DNA from: Trichopria drosophilae
Taxonomy: Eukaryota > Arthropoda > Insecta > Hymenoptera > Diapriidae
DNA length: 64,000 bases
NCBI GenBank assembly: GCA_030407085.1
Contig: CM059585.1
Location: forward strand, 119,765,001 to 119,829,000
Reading direction: 5' to 3'
Shown here: piece by piece, positions 54,801 to 64,000 of the stretch
Layout: the number at the start of each line of letters is the position of its first letter
Numbering within the stretch: the first letter of the stretch is position 1
Notes under the pieces: generated by a model
Seen by the model: the letters and a program-made list of their open reading frames with translations, nothing else
What the model was told of the DNA's origin: nothing
Database searches by the model: none
Translations under genes and position numbers: made by a program

Positions 54801-57800
54801 AATTGCGGTCGAGAACTCATGCATAAGCATAATTATCAAGGTTACATTTATATTTGAGAAAATAATGAAAATAACATAAAAAGTTGTTGATAAAGTTGCC
54901 AATTTTATATCCAAAAAACTATAACTTATTCGAAGCCATTATATAACTTTCTTCTATTTATTTTGATATTATATAACTTTTTAACATACATTTTTAATTT
55001 GTACGTTTCAAGTATCCATTAGAGAAATTGAATGCATTTTAACACATCAAGTGGGCATCAATTATATTAAAATTATCAGTAATAATACTAAAAAATATAA
55101 AAGTACTTCAGAATATTTTTTAATTATTATTAAGATGTAAATTAATATTAACCACGAAGGAACTTAATATCTAACAATAGTTTATAAAATAGTATTGTTT
55201 TCTTTTTATATTTATATAATACTTATTATTATATAACTCAATCTAATGTACAAAAAACAGTGAAATATTTGTAAATGTAATTGAATTCCTTGTACGCGAC
55301 ACTTTTTCAACTTGTACAATGTAGATCTTTTAAGGAAGCTGTTAATGAATTGAATCACGCAGAAAAACCAATTGCGACTATATGAAAAGTACATCCATGT
55401 ACTTATTATTCACTTACTTCAATTAGTAATTCATTTAAATATTTTTATACTTTTATTGTAAATTTTCACAGAATTTTTTTTATTATATTTTTCAATAATT
55501 TTTCTGTAATTTTTCCAATTTCACATATTATTATTAAATTATTATAAAATACAACGTCTAATATATGGGTAAAAGTTTATCGATATTATCACTACCTTTC
55601 TGGCGCTGTCAGAATTTTCCAAAATTCCATATCGTTTACAACACGAAACAATACTTCGGAAATGATGTTGCGATTGTCAAAAGTAAATTCTCTTATGCTA
55701 CAAAAAAATTTTGATACATTTGACATCATTTTTCTCGGAAATGTGACGTGATAGGGAAATTCTGCCAGCGCCATCTTTTTATAACGAAAAATCTCTTCTG
55801 AAACACAAGGTGGCATTTAATTCACAAAAAAAATAGTCCTTACGGAGCTTTTATGCTTCTTTTAAACTTTTGTCTAATTCTCTCATTCAGTAAATCTTCT
55901 AGAACTTTTGATATTTGGGGAACCTTTTTTTTAAAATAACTCATTTGAATTTAATTCTATAGGAATGTTATAATAATTAATTCTGCAACTGAGAATTGGG
56001 TTCTAAAAACTTATACAGTTCATAAAAAACTATGTTCATTAATTACATTTTTTTTACCAATTACAACATTGAAAATTTATTCAGGTCTAAAAATTAAACG
56101 AAATCAAACACTGCACTTTTTGTCAGCCGCAACAGATTTTCAATTATTATATGATAACATACTCCTATTGAAAGCTGAATTTCGTATTTGATTTCAACGA
56201 TCAAATGTATTTTATAAAAGTCCACCAACCGAGATAACGTATTAATAATATTCATTAAGTCAGATTGTTATTTTGTCATAGAGAAGGATTTTACATGTAA
56301 TTTGATAATGCCTTTCGTTTGTTATATTTATGTCGATGTTTAACTGGTTTCATATTTTCCATTAAATATTATATTACATTATATATTATCAATCACAAAA
56401 TCTCAATACTTTTACAATTGATGGATTCTGTTTACTAACTGCACAATATGCACATATGAATTTTCCTTTATAATAGTTTGCAAAATCGTTGCTTTATTTT
56501 CATCAATTCACCGTTTCATATATTGATATTAATAATTCGATTCGTTTATTCAGTCCATTTTGATGATAATAATTCTTCCTACGATTTAAATATACCTATT
56601 GAAGAATGGCAAAGAATACTAAATAATCTGATAGTTTTGTGTCTTATTATAATTTTTACTGACCTCAAGATTCTGACTAAAATTTTTAGTCCCATCACAA
56701 ACTCGCACACAAGTTTTAAAATCGATTCGAAAGCTCGAAACCTGTCAGTTTACGACGTATCCGGTGAAATGCCATAAAATCGCATGGTTTACAGCCGTAG
56801 TCAAACGATTATTAAATTTAAATAATATTCACTGATATTATATTGAATTATTCTGGTTTTCTACACTTTATACAACACATAACTATAAAATGGACCCGAA
56901 GTGCTTTGTATATAGAAGACATGACAGAAAATGTGATAATAACTCAATAAAGCATACGAATTTTTTAAGGAATAAAAAAGGAATGAAGGGATTTTCGGGG
57001 TCGCTAAATACCAACATGTGGACCAACATTTTTTATATTGAATATATCAACATATAAGGATTGCACATAAACCTTTTAAAGTTTATATTTCGGGAATAAA
57101 GCTTTTGAAGACAATCTAGAGAAGAATTTAATTTAAATGTTGTATAGTTTATGAAGCTAAATGTCATAATAGGTCAAATTGGAAAACTCGAACCAATGAA
57201 CACAAACATAATATCGAAAAAGACGAAAAAATATACGCGATTAACTATTCAAAGAATCATCTTTAACCACAATTTTGACATTGAAAATATCATAGTTTTA
57301 GCTACTTTTATTTATCGTCCTTACCTTTTTTATAGTTCCGTTAAACGAAAAAAAAAACTATATCAAGAAACTTTTTCACTTACGAACAAATATATAGTGG
57401 AAAATAAATATTTTTTAGTATTATTGCCCTACAATGATCTCCTTTCTTCACTCAGTAGTTTAATTTATTTCATAAAATTTACATTTTTATTGAACAAATG
57501 ATAAACCTCTTATTTTTGCGAATATGTAATCATTTTTACTATCTCAATTTGTGCAAATATGTACCACTTGTAAATAATAGTTTACATTTGAACTACAGAG
57601 AAAAATTCGTACACTACAGTGAGATAATAGTTTGGGATAATCGGAATGTACTAACATAAGTCAATTTATATATCTATGTATCATTCCACTAGAATAAATA
57701 TTTTCTGCTGACATTTGCTATTGCGAAATTCTAACAACGGATTCGGATTCAGCCGCCAAATATCCAATCATAAACGACAGTTTAGGAAATTTCTGATTTA

Positions 57801-60800
57801 AGCTAACACATCGAAGGCGTTAACTTTAACGCCAATATTTAATGAAAAATCATAAGTGTGGATTTAACGCAAGGGTCACCAAAATGGCTTGGTGGTTTGT
57901 TTGTATGCGCAAAGTATTCCCAAAAGCAGCACTTAAAGTAAGAGACGCTATTCCTCGTGAAATTTTCTATCCAAAAATAACCATTTTAGTAAAATTCAAC
58001 GAAAATTGAGGCGGTGTTTATATTCCACGATTATTTCCAGACTCATAATTAAAAAATGGCAACCGTGGCATTGCAGAGTTCCAAGAGAACACACATTAAT
58101 ATTGAAGTTTAAGTTTAAGTCTTCCTTTCACAAAAGGCACGGATATTACCATTTTCAGCATGACAAAGTACTTCAGCGATGGTTAGAAGTCAATTCCCTT
58201 TTGCCACAAACCCAATTGTAGCCAAAACCCAAATTTTGATTAATTTATTTTGCGCCATATTCTTCGAGAATACATCTAGTCAGTTGAGTTTCAGCATTAT
58301 TCAAAATAATTATTCTTTATGATTTCAAGACTTGAATTAGAAATTTAATCGCCATTGGAAATTCATATAAGGTAATTATATTTTTCGTAAAATGGAGTAA
58401 ATTTTATCGAAGCTCTAAGTTCAGTTTCTTATGACAGTTCCAATATAAGGAGATTAATTTATTTTTTTTTTGTAAGTAAATTTTGAATTAATTTAACTGA
58501 TTAATCAGATGCATGATCGATAGAATCACACGCTCATATTGTATGACATCCTGGTTAGTACAATTATTTAATTTCGATAAACTGGACTTTTTATATACTA
58601 GATCTCTCGGCCAGAACAGTGGCTTTCAGTAACTTTACCACAATTGATGCTTCCGGACTTCGGAATGCTCATCGGTACGAAATACGCAGTTCTGAGTCAT
58701 CCAAATGCTTATTCTTCAGTGCGACCAATTTCTGGCTTGGAAAATGAGCATAAAAAGCTTGATAGGAGCCATTTCGAAATTCGATATCAATATGTGAAGA
58801 AAATTAGTCTATGTATTACTTAATTAGTTTTATAAATTAATTGTTATTTAAACAATTAATTGAGTGAATTAAAGCAATTATTAAAGTAATAGTACTAATT
58901 TAATTTTGATATGATTTGTGTAAATTTAGCTTTTATCAGGACTGTTTTGTACGTCAAATAAATATACAAAACTATGAAAATTATAAAAGATCAGTACAAT
59001 AGACATTTTTTTACTGTTCTAAAGAACATTAAAATCTATATCTCAAGTTTCATGAAATAGGAGGAAGTAATTATTAGCGCACATAAAATTAATATTAGGT
59101 TTAGGAAGGTAAATACTACTGCAGAAAATATAAATTTTTGCCTACTTACAATGCACTCTATTAGGAGAACTAAGCATAAAAATGTATGTATGAATCTCGT
59201 CTACTTTATTCACGCATAAATTTGGCTATTTTTTAATTCTCATACTTAAGATCGTTTAATGTTGATTTTAACAAATTTTCCATTACTAACATTATTTTTA
59301 AATTACATCAATTTTAAATAAGAATAAAGTGTATTTTAATACGTATACCAAGTTTGTCTTCGCTGTCAAATAAATAGCCATTTATATATTTCCAGAGTAC
59401 TTTATTTAATTCGTCAAATATTTTCTTCAAAAATATCTAAGGCAAGCATTAAATATTCGTCCAGAAACGCAATGGTTTTGCCAAAATATTATATTATTAT
59501 TTAATATATGGTCGCACTGAAGAAAAAAGTAATTACGGCTACACTTATTAGCTCGATTATTTGCTAGATGTCTTAAAACTAAGATTAGAGCATACTGAAT
59601 CTACTGAAAATATGCAACAAATGATATTTCACATCCGTTGTACGAACAACATTTTTTGTAACATAGGAGGCAAAATGCCTCAAAAGCACTGGTTTCGATG
59701 TACGAAATGAAAAGTTGTTAAACATTCATTAATATGTTTAGAACGTGAATTTTGAATCCCAGAGGGCGCAAAATCCCACTTTGCGGTCTACTGTGAACAA
59801 AAAGTACTTTGAGCGAGGGAAGTTTATAAAGATCAATACTGTAAACAAAAATGTATTAAAGTATGTTATTTTATGACACGATCAACTTTCGTTTACTAGT
59901 ATAGTAAAATTATCTTCTAAATAACCTACGCGCACCGGTATTTTTTTACATAAAAAATAAGTGATACTTTAAAAGTTATTCCTTTATTCTGATTTAAGTT
60001 GTTTAATTTTTTGTTGTAAATGTAATTTATTTTTTCAAGTCATCACATTTACCATGATTGGTGAGTGTTAAATTATAAATCTCAAAATTCGGGATAATTT
60101 CATTCAGGACATTTACCGTTCGGATATTTTACATTCTGAATTGTATATTTGAGACAAATTACTTTCGGAAATTTTAACCCCTCCCCGCAGCGAAGATTAA
60201 AATTTATATTTAAGTCGTAAGAAACATCTTACTATAAAAGAATGCTAACAATAAGTGTGATATTGAAATTTCGGTTCATATATAGATAATTTTATCAAAA
60301 ATATAGTACATATACTTCTTTTTGAAACTAGGTGAAATATTTGCATACATAAATATCTACAAAAATATAATATTTGATGTAATATCTACTGATTATAAGA
60401 TATAATAACTACTAAGTATTCAAATTGTTACCTCGACAATTTGATAGTATTTAGATAGTAAAACCAACTTTTTTCCGTACATGAACTATATAATTAATAC
60501 TTTCATTTCTGATTCGGCAAAAAATTTAAATGCGGCCATTAAATTCTGACTGCTAGAAGAGCTTATTCCGGGTTTCGTTTACACATTATTTAAAAATGCT
60601 TTGCATGTCAAAACAATATCGCAATTCGTATTCATACTCTAATATCTGTTTGGTTTAAAGAATTATTAAACTCTGTAATATTTGAGTCAAACATGTTTAG
60701 AATTGCATTACATCATTCTCACTCTTTATGTAATTAATGCTCTTTCATTTTCTATTTTGAAATGTTCAATATGCATATCAAAAATTACATCTACGGGTTA

Positions 60801-63800
60801 CTAATATTTGTGCAAAACGATTCGTACCTGGAAAATATAGACAATAGAATTGTTCTCATAATTATATATTTTAAAAAATATGTAGTCTTAGTTAACTTCC
60901 GCTTGTTTTTATGACAGTATCGACACTTTGTATTTTTATCTGTTTAATCTAATCTTTTTGTCAAACATTATTCAGTTATGGTTATTATTTACTAAATTAC
61001 TATTTTAATACTTATATAATATAAGTAAATTGAATAAATGGTACATCGGGAATGGTTTCAAAATCTGTATGATTTGACTTACTTTAGTCCTCTAATATTT
61101 CTGATAATACGCCGAACAAAAAGTAGTGAGCTCTCCCAACTACGTAAAAGTAGTAAGTACAAAAGTAGTGAATGCAACAAACAAATTACTGCTATTAATT
61201 TTAAACAGTTAAACTAACTATCGAAACAAAACTTGCACCTTATTATTTTTTGTATTTAAGGTAACTACGTTTTCTAGTAACGGAACGATACTTCTAACCT
61301 TTTCAGCACACGCCGATGGACAAGAGTAAAACATTTTCGTAGAATAGTTAATACGATGTATTACGTATTTAGTGTCGTTGAATACGAATGCGATAAAAAT
61401 GATTTTCGCGCGGTTATATTTTGGTCGCCATCTTAAATAAAGGCTTAGAATGCATAATTTAAATATGATAGTCAAAATGTCAACTAACTTGAAATAGTAA
61501 AGCCAAGTAGAAAATGTCGATAGGTCATGTTTACTACTTTTTGTATTAACAACTTCCCTCATTGTCCTAACTATTTCTTTTCGTGTATCAAAATAAATTT
61601 AGTAATTCGTAGTAACAAAATAGCATTTGACAATAATTCTAAAAATTTTGAAAAAATTGCCTCAAATTTCTAAAAAATATCCAAGAAAAGTATATCAGCA
61701 ACATATTGACAGATTTAATTATCATCATTATTCCCTCCTCTCTCAATTTCATTTATTGAAGTTCAGTGTATTCAAATATTATTTTAACGATGATTATGAA
61801 ATGAAAGGCATATCGGTAATCGATAACACGTCGCACTCACGCAATAGGCATTTGACAGAATTAAAAAGTCAACAACATATACATATAATATCGATATTCA
61901 TAGTTGAAGTTCAAATTAAAAAACCCTGTTCGGAATTAGAATTATTAAAAAATGTACTAGTGACTTGTTTGTTAAAAACGTCTGATTTATAAATAACATG
62001 TATTTAAATTCGCTAAACAAAGTTAGTTCTTTAATTCGATTAGAAGCAATGGCTATAAAACAGATTTTTTTGTTTAAACTCTATTTTACTAACGTAATTC
62101 TGACTTATTGCAGTGAAGACTGTTGAATTTAATATTTATTGCAAGATTTGTGGCTGTCTGCTTTCAACCATAGTCCCTACGTACTATGTCTGGGTCTTCA
62201 TGCCAAAACTATAAATAAACAGAAAACAATGAAACTAAAAAGACTTTATTTCGCCATGTTTTGAATATTATAATTACTAAAATTTTAGGAATTTGATCAC
62301 TGTAATGACTTTTTTGTTATAATTGTCATTATTTGACGGTGGTTTATATTTTTATTAGATTACATATTACCGCATTTATACTCTTTCCTAAAACTCAGGT
62401 AATAATTTCAATTATGTTTATTACAAACGAAATGTGCTAGTCTTTTATTAACTTGCGATTAGAAAGGATCACCCTTAATCTAACTCGTGGTTTCTATTAC
62501 TTTTAATAGAAAATGTTACTATTTGTAATGTTAGGATATCGTTTTATTATGTGGAAATTTATATTTATTGGCTGTAAATATTACTATAAAGTTTAGGATT
62601 TCTACTAATATTGAAACGAAAAGAACAAAATATGTTTTATGTTACGATAAGTATGGTTAGGAACTATGTTATCTGATATTTATTTTGATCTCGGACAGCT
62701 TCTTTATATGTTTACGATTTTTATAAATAGAAAAGTTAGGCTAGGTTTCACAACAACGATTCTAACAAAAATAATAATGAAGAATCAACGATTAATTCGT
62801 ATGCTTTTTTATGATAAATAATAGTGCAAATATTGCTCATATAGTATATATATTTTAAACCATTGAATATGTACAATTCTGCAGTTCAGTGTAAAAATAG
62901 TAAACTCAACAAGATATTTACTGTTTCTACTATAAATCGTAGTTAATATAATATGACTGTATTTTGTAAGATATTAATCAACTTCTGTATTCCTAGCAAT
63001 CGAAATTTAAAAATCTGACACGGAAAAAGTTATTTAGTTAAATTACTGCTAGTTCGCCGATACACCTTAAAAGTTAGCAAAGATACTTTCTGCTACTTTC
63101 TAAATCTGAATTAATAAAAACTACTAATCTAGGAGTAAAAAGTGGATGATTAATTAAACAGTAACAATTTTTATTAATGAGGATTAAAAAACGACGAACT
63201 CATTAGTCCGATTGTTCTAATTTCGAAATTACTCCCTCTAGTTCTTAATACCTTATTACTCAGTTAACTTAGTTAAATTTGACTAATAAATTATTAGCTT
63301 TTAACTAATTCAAATTTAGAGAACGAAAATTGAATGAACAACCGATAATTGTAGAGGTTTAAATTTATCTGCTGCACCTTATTTCATTGTTATATATTAG
63401 TCCATAAATATATAACTAGTTTATCGTCCATTAATTGGTTTTTCCGTTTAGTTTAAGCTTTACTTATAAAAAAAACAGAAACTTCTTAGTGTTTAATAAA
63501 GCAAGTATTTATGATTTGAAAATATAAAGTTATGAAGTACATACTGTAAGGTTATTAGTAAATCTAATAACTGTCATTAATAACAAATCGAACTACTGAG
63601 AATTATTAATCTCGTGTATATGCTGAATACTTACTACTAATTAATTTTCAAGCTAACCATTAATATTAGAAGTGATATGTAAACGGTAAACGATATTATT
63701 TGTGGAACGTTATCCAGATCTTAATTTTCTATTAATACTACTCAATTTCACTTTTAGCACAGTTCTACTATTTCCTTGTCTTGTGTACAGAAAATCCATT

Positions 63801-64000
63801 ACTGACTAGGAAACAACTAGAAATGTCTTATTTCTAGTAATTCGTAGCATTGATAGCTACATTTCTTAATAACACGAATTACTAACTTACGCTGAAAAAT
63901 AAGTAATTAGACACTAATACTTAAGTAGTAAAATGCGGACCGAACATAGATATTCTAGCTATGTATTTAGATATTAAGTAGTAACAGCAAAAATGTTTCC
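54801..64000. other. Gene-free AT-rich region to the right edge
   Basis: No supported gene. Open frames at 56478-56777, 57151-57501, 61218-61562 and 61627-61992 are rich in I, K, N, F and Y, as random AT-rich DNA gives. An isolated 58-codon open frame with mixed composition lies at 58647-58823. Near 60090-60180 a degenerate ~16-bp ATTCGGGATATTT-type tandem repeat is visible. 61120-61175 holds three AAAAGTAGT words. Confidence 0.45.

Noticed and set aside
56478..57501. Two 99-116-codon plus-strand frames
   Set aside because: I/K/N/F/Y-rich, no domain, no splice context; expected by chance in AT-rich DNA.
58647..58823. 58-codon open frame with mixed composition
   Set aside because: Too short, no recognised family, no supported splice partners.
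61218..61992. Two 114-121-codon frames on opposite strands
   Set aside because: Composition-driven and with no recognised motif.
1..64000. tRNA, rRNA or CRISPR arrays
   Set aside because: Scanned for GGTTCRAATCC-type B-box sequences, rRNA-like stretches and regularly spaced direct repeats; none convincing.

Overview
This is an AT-rich (about one-third G+C) nuclear window from an insect genome. It has small spliced exons with GT/AG borders, multi-kilobase introns, and decayed eukaryotic transposons. The protein style of both genes fits a holometabolous insect, possibly a hymenopteran, but I cannot fix the order from sequence alone. There are no bacterial operons, rRNA, convincing tRNA genes or CRISPR arrays.

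Left half (1-38.1 kb): one large minus-strand gene encodes an ABCA-subfamily (ABCA3-like) full ABC lipid transporter. I could phase 19 consecutive coding exons from position 38088 down to 57. They give 1372 codons with every splice phase matching: N-terminal helix, large lumenal loop, first membrane domain, complete first ATPase domain (Walker A, signature, Walker B, H-loop), regulatory segment, and the second membrane domain up to the linker before the second ATPase domain. That second domain lies off the left edge. The 3' introns are tiny (mostly 60-135 bp); the 5' introns are large, and intron 1 is about 19.6 kb.

Nested on the opposite strand inside intron 1 is a complete two-exon gene for TPGS2, a subunit of the tubulin polyglutamylase complex (25359-30664, 258 residues). 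Transposons crowd the introns. Intron 5 holds a 5'-truncated, decayed non-LTR retrotransposon that was interrupted by a 1.28-kb TTAA-flanked inverted-repeat element. Intron 1 holds two tandem foldback hairpins (22.2 and 23.1 kb), a TTAA-type inverted-repeat element inside the TPGS2 intron plus a partial copy upstream of TPGS2, and an inverted-arm element with a broken IS630/Tc1/mariner-type transposase (34.4-37.3 kb).

Right half (38.1-64 kb): mostly non-coding, very AT-rich sequence upstream of the transporter gene. It has a few G+C-richer islands (about 44.0, 46.7-48.1, 50.55-50.95, 51.2-51.4 kb) that could hold promoters or untranslated first exons, an unidentified coding-like open stretch at 47.55-47.99 kb, short minisatellites, and a 65/66-matching inverted repeat at 54.5-54.8 kb whose spacer carries a hammerhead-ribozyme-like core. 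I found no recognisable complete protein gene there.

The two genes have unrelated biochemical roles (membrane lipid transport and tubulin modification). Their relation is positional: TPGS2 is transcribed antisense within the transporter primary transcript. The most interesting non-genic features are the precisely dateable nested transposon, the repeated TTAA-type and foldback elements, a GGCGGATCC-containing motif shared among many repeats, and the hammerhead-like inverted repeat.
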